NCBI GenBank assembly: GCA_938008575.1
Contig: CALLKB010000181.1
Coordinates: forward strand, 1-7,669
Length of the DNA: 7,669 bases
Direction of reading: 5' to 3'
Source: an uncultured Cytophagaceae bacterium
GTDB taxonomy: Bacteria > Bacteroidota > Bacteroidia > Cytophagales > Spirosomataceae
Part shown: in pieces, positions 1-6,504 of the stretch
How the letters are laid out: each line of letters starts with the position of its first letter
Position numbering within the stretch: the first letter of the stretch is position 1
The notes under the pieces: generated by a model
Database searches by the model: none
What the model was told of the DNA's origin: nothing
What the model saw: only the letters and a program-made list of their open reading frames with translations
Program-made: the position numbers and the translations under genes

Positions 1-50
1 TACGAGATAGTACAAGGTGACTGGAGTTCAGACGTGTGCTCTTCCGATCT
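1..50 (+). other. Illumina P7 / Read-2 library adapter (non-biological)
   Basis: The first 8 bases (TACGAGAT) are the 3' end of the Illumina P7 primer. They are followed by an 8-base index, AGTACAAG, and then by the 34-base TruSeq Read-2 sequence, which begins GTGACTGGAGTTCAGACG and ends CTCTTCCGATCT at base 50. The match to the known adapter is exact apart from the variable index. This is synthetic sequence and not part of the genome, so the biological insert begins at base 51. Confidence 0.98.
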
Positions 51-530
51 GTGAATGAAGGCGTTATATTCGTGGCCGGGACGGATCGGGAAATTCAAGT
101 TGGCTCGATCGATTGTCACCCATAATTTCTCAGTTCCCCAGATATCGACAAAGGCATCGTAGACCCGTTGCATTTGTCGGTTGTTCCAAAGATGCTGGTT
201 GTTATAACATTCCACCATTCCTGTGTTCGCCAATTCCTTCATTTTCATCTCCGCGCGGGGAGGAGCATACCAGGTCGTGGGATCATTCGGATCTTTTTCC
301 TCGAACTCCCACAGGAATTGCGCAGTGGCCAGCGCCTGTTCTCTCGGAACAGCCTGCTTGATCACATCATAGCCATTGTGTTTCCAAAATGCCCAATCCT
401 CCTCGCTCAAGACGCGAAGGGCTTCTCCGTTCAAGCGATTATTGAGCGATAATTGGCTGCTTTTGGCTGTCGATGGGTTTCCCGGAATGTCGTAATGCGC
501 ATTGTTCGGGATCATGGTTTCGTTTTGCAT
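51..530 (-). CDS. Phytanoyl-CoA dioxygenase (PhyH) family protein, 3'-truncated by library end
   Basis: This frame is open for 160 codons from an ATG at 528-530 to the adapter junction, with no stop. The translation begins MQNETMIPNNAHYDIPGNP. It then has features I associate with bacterial PhyH-family Fe(II)/2-oxoglutarate dioxygenases: LSEEDWAFWKHNGYDVIKQA at about residues 41-60, and MVECYNNQHLWNNRQ, VYDAFVDIWGTEKLWVTIDR and NFPIRPGHEYNAFIH further on. The last codon kept encodes a His that is probably the first ligand of the HxD iron-binding motif. The Asp, the distal His and the 2-oxoglutarate-binding Arg would lie beyond the fragment. The family hydroxylates small organic substrates, and the substrate here cannot be told. 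An in-frame ATG at codon 6 is an alternative start. The gene is divergent from the AraC-family regulator, with AraC-like direct repeats 61-98 bp upstream of its start, so it is a plausible target of that regulator. Truncation is caused by the library end and is not a pseudogene signal. Confidence 0.85.
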
Positions 531-541
531 AAGTGATAAGG

Positions 542-571
542 TTTTGATAAGACAAATCTCGGATAATTTAG
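542..571 (+). promoter_or_regulatory. Weak candidate Bacteroidota promoter for the AraC-family gene
   Basis: A -33-like TTTG (543-546) is followed after 17 bases by TAATTTAG (564-571). This matches the Bacteroidota -7 consensus TAnnTTTG at five of six fixed positions. Transcription would start near 578, placing the ATTGAT direct repeats in the early transcribed region of the regulator gene. On the opposite strand, GAGATTTG (560 to 553) matches the same -7 consensus with one mismatch and could serve the dioxygenase, but I see no convincing -33 partner for it. AT-rich sequence gives such matches by chance. Confidence 0.2.
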
Positions 572-590
572 GAGCAAGTATGCATGCGCT

Positions 591-628
591 ATTGATAATT
601 TTTTGAACGGTATTGATATTTTTTGAAC
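591..628. promoter_or_regulatory. Two direct repeats, candidate AraC-family operator
   Basis: Two near-identical direct repeats occupy the gap between the divergent dioxygenase and regulator genes. Copy 1 is ATTGATAATTTTTTGAAC (591-608) and copy 2 is ATTGATATTTTTTGAAC (612-628). They differ by one inserted A, so the repeat period is 21 bp on the ATTGAT side and 20 bp on the TTGAAC side, about two helical turns. AraC-type regulators typically bind direct, non-palindromic half-sites with this spacing. The sites end 61 bp upstream of the dioxygenase start codon and 31 bp before the regulator ATG. They are placed to activate the dioxygenase and possibly to repress the regulator itself. The repeats are directly visible; the binding role is inference. 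Confidence 0.5.
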
Positions 629-630
629 AT

Positions 631-663
631 ATGTGGAAAAAATGTGGATATTTGGGTCAATGA
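631..663 (+). other. Possible 10-codon leader ORF overlapping the regulator start (ATGA)
   Basis: An ATG at 631 opens a ten-codon frame, MWKKCGYLGQ. Its TGA stop (661-663) overlaps the preferred regulator ATG (660-662) as ATGA, the arrangement typical of translational coupling. An 11-bp spaced repeat of ATGTGGA (631 and 642) underlies it. There is no independent evidence of translation, and short frames of this size are common by chance. Confidence 0.15.
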
Positions 664-1511
664 AATTAAAACTCGAACAAATTCATCCCGATACAGATAG
701 CTCGTTTCGCTTGTTGCTCACGCCGCAATTGAATGAGGTGTTCTATTGGCATTTTCACCCCGAAATCGAATTGGTCTATGTGGAAGCGGAACGCGGAATA
801 CGGCACATTGGCGATCATGTTTCGACCTATTATGGATCGGATTTAGCATTAATTGGTTCGAATATCCCGCATTTGAATTTTGATTACGGCGCCAAAACAC
901 GCGTGGAAACCGTCGTGATCCAATTTCCTCCTGATTATTTTCAAATCCGCATGGGGCAGGTTCCTGAAATGCAAAAAGTTCGAGCATTGATGGAGCGGGC
1001 TAATTCGGGATTAGCCTTTGATGGCGAAACGAAACGCTTGGTCGGGGAACGCATGAAGTTGATTCCAACGTTGAGTCGTTTTGATCAATTTGTCGAGTTA
1101 TTGCATATTTTTCAATTGTTAGCGGAAAGTGAAACGGCGATTTCGTTGCGCGTTCGGCCGATTGCGAGCCAACAAGTTTTGAAACAACAGGAGCGGATGG
1201 CGCGGGTATATCAATATGTGGAGAAACATTTTCAGGACAAGATTAATACGGAACTGATTGCCGAGGAATTGAGTCTAACGGTTCCGGCTTTTTGTCGCTA
1301 CATCAAGAAAACGACTTTGCTAACCTACACGGATTTTGTCAATCAATACCGGATCAATTATTCGAAACAGCTATTGTTACAAGACAAACCCATCAGCATT
1401 TGTTGCTATGAATCGGGATTTGAAAACCTGTCTTATTTCAATCGGGTGTTTAAAAAGCAGTTGGGGATGTCGCCATCCCAGTTTAAAAAGCAAGGCAGGC
1501 TTGACCATTGA
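660..1511 (+). CDS. AraC-family transcriptional regulator (cupin sensor + double HTH)
   Basis: This 283-residue protein has the length and layout of AraC/XylS regulators. The N-terminal cupin-like ligand-binding domain (about residues 15-100) includes WHFHPEIELVYV at 30-41 and the SDLALIGSNIPHLNF stretch at 60-74. The C-terminal DNA-binding domain (about 180-278) has a first helix-turn-helix around INTELIAEELSLTVPAFCRY (195-214). Its second helix-turn-helix is ISICCYESGFENLSYFNRVF (245-264), followed by the family hallmark GMSPSQFKK (269-277). I chose the ATG at 660 because it puts the HxHxE motif about 30 residues in, as is usual. In-frame GTG (633) and ATG (642) are alternatives adding nine or six residues. 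No Shine-Dalgarno motif is seen, as is common in Bacteroidota. It is divergent from the PhyH-family gene and 129 bp upstream of the outer-membrane protein gene. The effector is unknown; neighbouring enzymes make a sugar possible. Confidence 0.93.
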   Translation: MKLKLEQIHPDTDSSFRLLLTPQLNEVFYWHFHPEIELVYVEAERGIRHIGDHVSTYYGSDLALIGSNIPHLNFDYGAKTRVETVVIQFPPDYFQIRMGQVPEMQKVRALMERANSGLAFDGETKRLVGERMKLIPTLSRFDQFVELLHIFQLLAESETAISLRVRPIASQQVLKQQERMARVYQYVEKHFQDKINTELIAEELSLTVPAFCRYIKKTTLLTYTDFVNQYRINYSKQLLLQDKPISICCYESGFENLSYFNRVFKKQLGMSPSQFKKQGRLDH

Positions 1512-1588
1512 TGGAAGAATTCGGCCATTGATAAATTTACAGGCGAATTTGTCTCGAAGATTCGTAGTTTTGTCGCTTAAATGTTTTT

Positions 1589-1611
1589 AATTTCAATCGG
1601 CTGTTGAAATT
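1589..1611. promoter_or_regulatory. 8-bp perfect inverted repeat upstream of the outer-membrane protein gene
   Basis: The arms AATTTCAA (1589-1596) and TTGAAATT (1604-1611) are exact reverse complements separated by seven bases. The centre lies about 40 bp before the ATG at 1641. It is not followed by a T-run in either direction, so it is a poor intrinsic terminator for the preceding regulator gene. An operator for a dimeric regulator or a leader stem-loop fits better. The rest of the 129-bp gap (1512-1640) shows no clear TTTG/TAnnTTTG promoter; the nearest -7-like match is GAAATTTG at 1606-1613 with one mismatch. Confidence 0.4.
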
Positions 1612-1640
1612 TGGAACGTCGTTATACTAACCACCAAAAT

Positions 1641-4031
1641 ATGTTAATCAAAAAAACCTTCAGCGGTTTACTGCTTTCCCTTCTTACTTCTCTTTCAATT
1701 TTTGCCCAATCTCCTTTTTCCATTCAAGGGAAATTACACGATAAACAGGCGCCCGTAGAATTTGCAAATGTGCTTTTGTATGCACAATCCGATACAGTCA
1801 AATTGCTTAAAAGTGCCGTTTCTGATAGTTTAGGTCAATTCAAATTGACAGCTTCCAACGGTAACTACCTGATCAAATTTCAAATGATGGGTTATGAACC
1901 CAAACGTATAGCGTTCCGCGTTCAAGAAAATACAGATTTGGGAACGACGATGCTGACAGAGGATAATCGCTTACTCGCTTCCGTAGAAGTTGTTTCCCAA
2001 AAAGAGCTCGTTCAAAAAACCACGCAAGGTTTTATCATCAAAGCCAAAGATAATTTGACACAAGCCGGCGGTTCCGCGACGGATTTATTGAAGTCGGTAC
2101 CCACTGTTGTTGTGGATGCAGATGGAGCAATTACCGTTCGTGGAAAAGGTCCGCTGATTTTAATTAATGGTCGGACATCCGGCATTTCGTCTACGGATTT
2201 AATTCCAGCGAGTAGCGTGGAAAGTGTCGAAATCATCAACAATCCTTCTGCGCAATATGATGCGGATTCCGAAGGTGGGATTATCAATATTAAGTTGAAG
2301 AAAGTGACGACGGGCGGGACGAATGCGATGGCTTCCATCGGGGGTGGCATGGGTGCAAAGGCAAGGGGAAGCTCTGCGTTTAGCATTAATCACCAGTCGG
2401 GGAAATGGAACATCGGCTTGAATTACGACATGAAATATTCAGAACGTACCCGTGCGGCGAATACGACGCGGACGAGTTTTAATCAGCCTTTGAATTATTT
2501 ATTGACGCAAGGCCGTCAGGATAATCGGACGGAGCAAACGCAAAATCTTAAATTGAACATTGACTATGCGGCATCGGATCGCGATGTGATTAACCTGGAG
2601 TTTATTGGAAATTTGGAAGGACAAGATAATGACGAGACTTTGACTTCGCGTTTCGCTTCGCAGTGGGGCTCGTTTACGTCGCGTAATCGCCGGGAATCTT
2701 TTGAGGTAGAAAAGGCCCTTGTTGGGGAATTCGCCATTACTTATGCACATCAATTTGCAAGCAAGGGTGAGAAAATTGTTTGGAATGCGAGCACGTCGAT
2801 TGGGAAAGAAAATCAGGATACGGACATCATCACGAATGCACAAAACGAATCGGGTTCAGCCTTAGGGATTCCCTTCATGCAGCGGACTTACAGTTATCAA
2901 AAACCGCAAACAACGAATCTTAAAGTGGATTATGTGAAACCGCTTTCAGAAAAAGTAAAACTTGAAACGGGGTATAAAGGTATTATTCGTTCCACGAATA
3001 TTGATTACCAAAATCAGACTTTGCTTAGAGGCAATTATGTAAAAAATGCGGCCTTAAGTAATGTGTTTGATTTTCAGGAACAGGTGCATGCGGCCTATGT
3101 GCAAATCAAATCGGAGCCAAGTAAGGCTTGGAAATACGATATCGGTTTGCGTGCGGAACAGGTGAATAATTCGGGATCTTCGGTTTCCAATTCAAGTATT
3201 TCATTCCAGCGGAATTATTTTAATTTGTTCCCTACGGCCAATTTGGCCTATTTTATGAATCCTTCGGATTTTGTGAAATTCAGCTATAGCCGACGAATTA
3301 ACCGTCCCGGTTTGGGCGAATTAAATCCGATGATGGACATTACAGATTCGCTGAATCAACATGGTGGAAATCCTTATTTGAAACCGGAATTAGTGCATGT
3401 GATGGAGTTAGGGTATAACAAAGAAGGGGACGGCTGGAGTCTATCAAGCAGTGCATTTTATCGATTATCGAATAATGTAATTCGGACGGTGATTGAGATG
3501 AAACCGAATGGGGTCGCGATCACTACGCCACAGAATATTGGGAATGCATCGACAGTGGGAATTGAGGAGATTTTTAATTGGTTCCCGACGAAGTTTTGGT
3601 CGGTGAATACGAGCGTTTCCCTTTTTAATCAAAAATTGAGCGGGAGTGCAGGCAATACGGATGTGGCCAACGACGTGTTTAGTTGGTACACGAAAGTTGT
3701 GAATAATTTTAACCTTTCGAAGAATACGAAACTACAGGTCTTTGGAGCCTACAATGCTCCTACGGCCATGGCTCAGGGAACGAGAAAGGCCGTATATAAT
3801 GTAGACCTGGGTTTTCAGACCAAAATTTTACATGGCAAAGGCGGTCTAGGCATTGTGCTTAGTGACGTATTTAACATGCAAAGTACAGGCTGGAATATCA
3901 GCGCTCCATCGGATTTCAATTTAGTTCGAACGATGAAAGTGGATACGCGTGCTGTTTTCATCACCTTCGCCTATTCTTTCGCGAACATCTTTAAAGAGTC
4001 CTTGCTCGAGAATCAATTTTCGAATGATTAA
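1641..4031 (+). CDS. Outer-membrane beta-barrel family protein with TonB-receptor-like plug (PF14905 type)
   Basis: This 796-residue protein resembles Bacteroidota outer-membrane proteins of the 'outer membrane beta-barrel family' (OMP_b-brl_3), which are related to TonB-dependent receptors. Residues 1-22 (MLIKKTFSGLLLSLLTSLSI, then FA) form a signal peptide with cleavage before Gln23. Residues about 26-108 form a carboxypeptidase-regulatory-like beta-sandwich (FSIQGKLHD... FANVLLYA... MMGYEPKRI). Residues about 115-221 form a plug domain, with SATDLLKSVPTVVVDADGAI, ILINGRTSG and the closing VEIINNPSAQYDADSEGGII. The barrel fills the remainder, including SYSRRINRPGLGELNP and GGNPYLKPE (about 546-582). 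I chose the ATG at 1641 because it begins the signal peptide; the upstream TTG at 1611 would add ten implausible residues. It probably moves or binds a ligand across the outer membrane. No SusD-like lipoprotein adjoins it, unlike classical SusC systems. The tail overlaps the convergent esterase by 4 bp. Confidence 0.9.
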   Translation: MLIKKTFSGLLLSLLTSLSIFAQSPFSIQGKLHDKQAPVEFANVLLYAQSDTVKLLKSAVSDSLGQFKLTASNGNYLIKFQMMGYEPKRIAFRVQENTDLGTTMLTEDNRLLASVEVVSQKELVQKTTQGFIIKAKDNLTQAGGSATDLLKSVPTVVVDADGAITVRGKGPLILINGRTSGISSTDLIPASSVESVEIINNPSAQYDADSEGGIINIKLKKVTTGGTNAMASIGGGMGAKARGSSAFSINHQSGKWNIGLNYDMKYSERTRAANTTRTSFNQPLNYLLTQGRQDNRTEQTQNLKLNIDYAASDRDVINLEFIGNLEGQDNDETLTSRFASQWGSFTSRNRRESFEVEKALVGEFAITYAHQFASKGEKIVWNASTSIGKENQDTDIITNAQNESGSALGIPFMQRTYSYQKPQTTNLKVDYVKPLSEKVKLETGYKGIIRSTNIDYQNQTLLRGNYVKNAALSNVFDFQEQVHAAYVQIKSEPSKAWKYDIGLRAEQVNNSGSSVSNSSISFQRNYFNLFPTANLAYFMNPSDFVKFSYSRRINRPGLGELNPMMDITDSLNQHGGNPYLKPELVHVMELGYNKEGDGWSLSSSAFYRLSNNVIRTVIEMKPNGVAITTPQNIGNASTVGIEEIFNWFPTKFWSVNTSVSLFNQKLSGSAGNTDVANDVFSWYTKVVNNFNLSKNTKLQVFGAYNAPTAMAQGTRKAVYNVDLGFQTKILHGKGGLGIVLSDVFNMQSTGWNISAPSDFNLVRTMKVDTRAVFITFAYSFANIFKESLLENQFSND

Positions 4032-4039
4032 GGCTTAAT
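4027..4039. other. Convergent stop-codon overlap in TTAA
   Basis: The plus-strand TAA (4029-4031) and the minus-strand TAA (4030 to 4028) share the self-complementary tetramer TTAA, so the two genes overlap by 4 bp. The surrounding 13-mer ATTAAGGCTTAAT is a small palindrome around G4033 with six-base arms. There is no intergenic space and no GC-rich stem with a T-run, so no conventional terminator separates these convergent genes. Confidence 0.85.
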
Positions 4040-5884
4040 TTCGATCTCGAAGGGTCCAGTTGGCAAAGCGGTTTCATTTGTTAAATTGGCTCCTTCGGGA
4101 TTATCTGCCCAAGCATATCGCACGAAATAGGGTTCACTTATTTCATCGGAAGAAACGATGACTTTGTTGTTTTCGATGGAGGCTTTGGCCCAAACAAATT
4201 TGCGGTCTTTCCCTGCGATGGCGAAATATTGCAATTCGTTTTCAGCGCTTTTGTCGATATTCAATAGACCTCCATCAGGGTTAAATTCCAATTCAATTTT
4301 GTTTTCCTTTCTTGTCGCCTTTGCAATTTGCGGCCCTGCGGGCTCCTGGGTCACAGCGTCAGCAAAGCGTTCACCCAAAGGCTTTTTGCGCAAAGGATGA
4401 ATGTCATTCCATTCGCCGAGGTCAAGTGCTACGACCATTTTGCTGTTGGGAATTTCCGCTTCCGCCTTTCGTTGCGCTTCGCGCAATTGTGCCCAATTGC
4501 TTTCAACCGGAAGAAATTGTCGGTCGCCAAAACCCGGCAATTGCGCATAGATAAACGGCAATTCGGGCTGTTGGAACTTCGCGCGCCAATTTGCTGCCAA
4601 AGCCTTTAATAGATCTTTATAGTCTTGGGCTTTGCTGGTATTGGATTCCCCTTGATACCACAAGATTCCACGTAAGCTATATGGAACAAGCGGCGCAATC
4701 ATGCCATTATACAGTGCCGTTGGGCTATACATTTGTGCTGTGGAAACAACGGGATTGGGGTTCCAAACCGAACCCACTTTATATTGCCATGGACCCATCA
4801 GCGAAAGGGATTCGTTGCTTAATTGCAATTCATAGCGTTTGTCGGGAACAAAGCCTCCTTTTCCTGCTTGATTGCTCACGCGGATAACGAGGATGTTTTT
4901 CCCTGGATGCAAAATACCTGGTTTGACTTCGTAGCGACGGGGTGGATATTGGTAGGTGATATTCCCGATTCGTGTGCCATTGACATACATTTCATCGGCA
5001 TCCACAATCCGACCCATGAAGATTTTGGCAGGTTGATTTACTTGCTCAGCAGTCAGTTCGATTTCTTTGCGGAACCACACCACGCCATTGAGATTCCCGA
5101 GTCCTTGATCTTCCCAAAATCCAGGAATGAAGTAGTTTTTCCAGCCTTGCGGCTGGTAATTTGTTTCGAACCATTTTACGGATTCGGTTAATCCTTTGTC
5201 GGGCAATGATTTGGTTACCGCCGCGGCTTGGACGCGTGTGGTATCCTGCGCGTAGGCTGGGAATTGTTTCAATTGGTCTAGGCTCAACCACGATTCGATG
5301 GGCGAGCCGCCCACGCTGGCATTAATGATGCCGATGGGTATGTGGTTTTTTTCGAATTGTTTTTGGGCAAAGAAATAAGTGACTGCTCCCATGCTGAGGA
5401 CGCTTTGGGGATTGGTTTCCTGCCAAACGCTTTTAGGCAAATCGTTTTTTTCTTGAATCTTGCTGGAGACCGTTGGGATGAAAAAATTACGTATTTGTGG
5501 ATATTGGGCCTTTTTGATTTCTTCGGCATACAATTCTTTCACACGTTCCATGGGCAAAACCATGTTGGACTGCCCCGCACACAACCACACATCGCCCCAA
5601 AGTACATTGTGAATTAGGACTTCATTGATGCGAATATCAAAAGGCCCTCCTGCCGCAAATGCAGGTAATTGCACCTTCCATTTCCCGGTTTTATCGGCCT
5701 GCGTTTTCATGATTTTGTTTCTTGCCTCGATGCGGATTTTCTCATTTGGACTGGCCCAGCCCCAGATCATCGTGGCTTTGTCGCGTTGCAGCACCATGTT
5801 ATCGCCAACCAAAGCGGGGAGTTTGATTTGGCCGAATACGCATTGTGAGATGAGAATTAAAATGAGGATGTACCCATTTTTCAT
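4028..5884 (-). CDS. Sialate O-acetylesterase-like SGNH carbohydrate esterase
   Basis: This secreted 618-residue esterase probably removes acetyl groups from glycans in the periplasm or outside the cell. Residues 1-18 (MKNGYILILILISQCVFG) are a signal peptide. A beta-sandwich (IKLPALVGDNMVLQRDKATM, about 20-90) precedes the split SGNH/SASA catalytic domain. Its blocks are GDVWLCAGQSNM (97-108) with nucleophile Ser106, INASVGGSPIESW (187-199), GILWYQGESN (406-415), and DLGEWNDIHPL (488-498) with probable catalytic Asp494 and His496. A galactose-binding-like module resembling the GH2 N-terminal domain is inserted at about 245-355 (GVVWFRKEIEL... EMYVNGTRIG... NILVIRVSNQ), as is common in Bacteroidota members. 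All key residues are present, so it should be active. Many proteins of this family act on acetylated plant polysaccharides and not on sialic acid, and the nearby rhamnosidase suggests pectic rhamnogalacturonan. The start is followed directly by the signal peptide and preceded by an A-rich leader. Confidence 0.93.
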   Translation of the reverse strand: MKNGYILILILISQCVFGQIKLPALVGDNMVLQRDKATMIWGWASPNEKIRIEARNKIMKTQADKTGKWKVQLPAFAAGGPFDIRINEVLIHNVLWGDVWLCAGQSNMVLPMERVKELYAEEIKKAQYPQIRNFFIPTVSSKIQEKNDLPKSVWQETNPQSVLSMGAVTYFFAQKQFEKNHIPIGIINASVGGSPIESWLSLDQLKQFPAYAQDTTRVQAAAVTKSLPDKGLTESVKWFETNYQPQGWKNYFIPGFWEDQGLGNLNGVVWFRKEIELTAEQVNQPAKIFMGRIVDADEMYVNGTRIGNITYQYPPRRYEVKPGILHPGKNILVIRVSNQAGKGGFVPDKRYELQLSNESLSLMGPWQYKVGSVWNPNPVVSTAQMYSPTALYNGMIAPLVPYSLRGILWYQGESNTSKAQDYKDLLKALAANWRAKFQQPELPFIYAQLPGFGDRQFLPVESNWAQLREAQRKAEAEIPNSKMVVALDLGEWNDIHPLRKKPLGERFADAVTQEPAGPQIAKATRKENKIELEFNPDGGLLNIDKSAENELQYFAIAGKDRKFVWAKASIENNKVIVSSDEISEPYFVRYAWADNPEGANLTNETALPTGPFEIEIKP

Positions 5885-5892
5885 ATTATTGT

Positions 5893-5971
5893 TGTTTATT
5901 TACTCCGTTAACTAAAAGGAAATTTATAAAATTCTACGTGAGCATTCGATTACTTAATCAACAAATAAACA
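5893..5971. promoter_or_regulatory. Divergent intergenic region with shared AAATAAACA leaders
   Basis: The 91-bp gap between the esterase and the small secreted-protein gene contains TGTTTATTT (5893-5901) and its exact reverse complement AAATAAACA (5963-5971). Each copy lies just upstream of one start codon, reading AAATAAACA in the sense direction 4 bases (plus gene) or 8 bases (minus gene) before the ATG. Neither gene has a Shine-Dalgarno motif. A-rich leaders of this sort are known to help initiation in Bacteroidota such as Flavobacterium johnsoniae. The pair could also act as a 9-bp inverted-repeat operator. I found no good TTTG/TAnnTTTG promoter on either strand. Confidence 0.4.
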
Positions 5972-5975
5972 TACA

Positions 5976-6422
5976 ATGAAACAAATTATTACAGCCCTTT
6001 TCATGGTTTTTGCTTTGTATTCTTCTGCACAAACCCCCGAAATCATTCAAACGAAGGTAATCAACTCAAATTGTCGGGTTACCTATGCCAAAGTCCAAAT
6101 TGCACCAGACTCTGTTCAATATGTAGTTGATTTGGCATTTATTAGCACACGAGACTTGTGGTATCATTTGATTCTAGATGATGAGACAAAGTTTTATCGG
6201 TTTAAAAATGATCTGATCAATAAAACCTTGGAAACTACACTGACGGACAAATCGCAATATAATTCCGTTGTTCGAAAGGAATATTACATTGGAAAGCATC
6301 TAGACGATGACAATATACATATTCTTTTAACGAATAATCAAGAGCGCTGGATTCTTACGAAAGAGGTTGCCAAAGAACTTTCATTATTCATCAATAATAT
6401 TCCTTACGGGAAGCAATTGTAA
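5976..6422 (+). CDS. Small secreted protein of unknown family, AT-rich
   Basis: I do not recognise this 148-residue protein. Residues 1-18 (MKQIITALFMVFALYSSA) form a convincing signal peptide ending in the A|Q junction usual for Bacteroidota, so the mature chain (about 130 residues) is probably periplasmic or exported. It has no lipobox Cys. It holds one cysteine (in NSNCRVTY) and no further membrane segment. The pattern of alternating hydrophobic residues (AKVQIAPDSVQYVVDLAFIS, then ERWILTKEVAKELSLFINNI) suggests a beta-rich body with a short C-terminal helix. By hand count the gene is about 35% G+C, against roughly 45-48% in sampled lines of both neighbours. It is also the only gene on this strand between two minus-strand glycan enzymes. 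It could be a lineage-specific or acquired gene inserted between parts of a glycan locus. The start is supported by the signal peptide and by the A-rich leader. Confidence 0.75.
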   Translation: MKQIITALFMVFALYSSAQTPEIIQTKVINSNCRVTYAKVQIAPDSVQYVVDLAFISTRDLWYHLILDDETKFYRFKNDLINKTLETTLTDKSQYNSVVRKEYYIGKHLDDDNIHILLTNNQERWILTKEVAKELSLFINNIPYGKQL

Positions 6423-6460
6423 ATATCAGTTTACCGTTCAAAATTATGATTCCCAGCCTG

Positions 6461-6495
6461 TACCTTTGGCAATCCTCCAAGGTTTGCCAAAGGTA
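6461..6495. terminator. 12-bp perfect hairpin between convergent genes
   Basis: The arms TACCTTTGGCAA (6461-6472) and TTGCCAAAGGTA (6484-6495) are exact reverse complements. After a T/T mismatch, the loop side adds a further three pairs (CCT 6474-6476 with AGG 6480-6482) around a CCA loop. The hairpin starts 9 bp past the stop codon of the minus-strand rhamnosidase and 38 bp past that of the plus-strand small gene. The position fits a bidirectional terminator or mRNA-stabilising 3' structure. No clear T-run follows on either strand, so classic intrinsic termination is uncertain. Confidence 0.55.
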
Positions 6496-6504
6496 AGTGG
6501 GGTG

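Noticed and set aside
168..452. Plus-strand open frame opposite the dioxygenase
   Set aside because: It is a shadow of the minus-strand gene. Its translation has no recognisable domain, whereas the opposite frame reads as a PhyH-family protein over its whole length.
1611..1640. TTG start at 1611 adding ten residues to the outer-membrane protein
   Set aside because: The charged extension MERRYTNHQN would precede a complete signal peptide starting at the ATG at 1641, and the TTG lies inside the inverted-repeat arm.
2012..2386. Long minus-strand open frame within the outer-membrane protein gene (124 codons)
   Set aside because: It is antisense to the conserved plug region, low in complexity and Pro/Ser-rich, without a signal or domain; a by-product of codon use on the plus strand.
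4840..5150. GH2 enzyme fused to the esterase
   Set aside because: Only the N-terminal sugar-binding-like beta-sandwich of the GH2 type is present, without a catalytic TIM barrel; this insertion is common in SASA-family esterases.
4823..5191. Plus-strand open frame of 122 codons within the esterase gene
   Set aside because: It is antisense to the well-supported galactose-binding-like module of the esterase and shows no domain of its own.
6473..6483. CCTCC in the hairpin loop (GGAGG on the other strand) as an exposed ribosome-binding or anti-SD signal
   Set aside because: No start codon is suitably placed on the minus strand, and genes here do not use Shine-Dalgarno motifs; it is most simply loop sequence.
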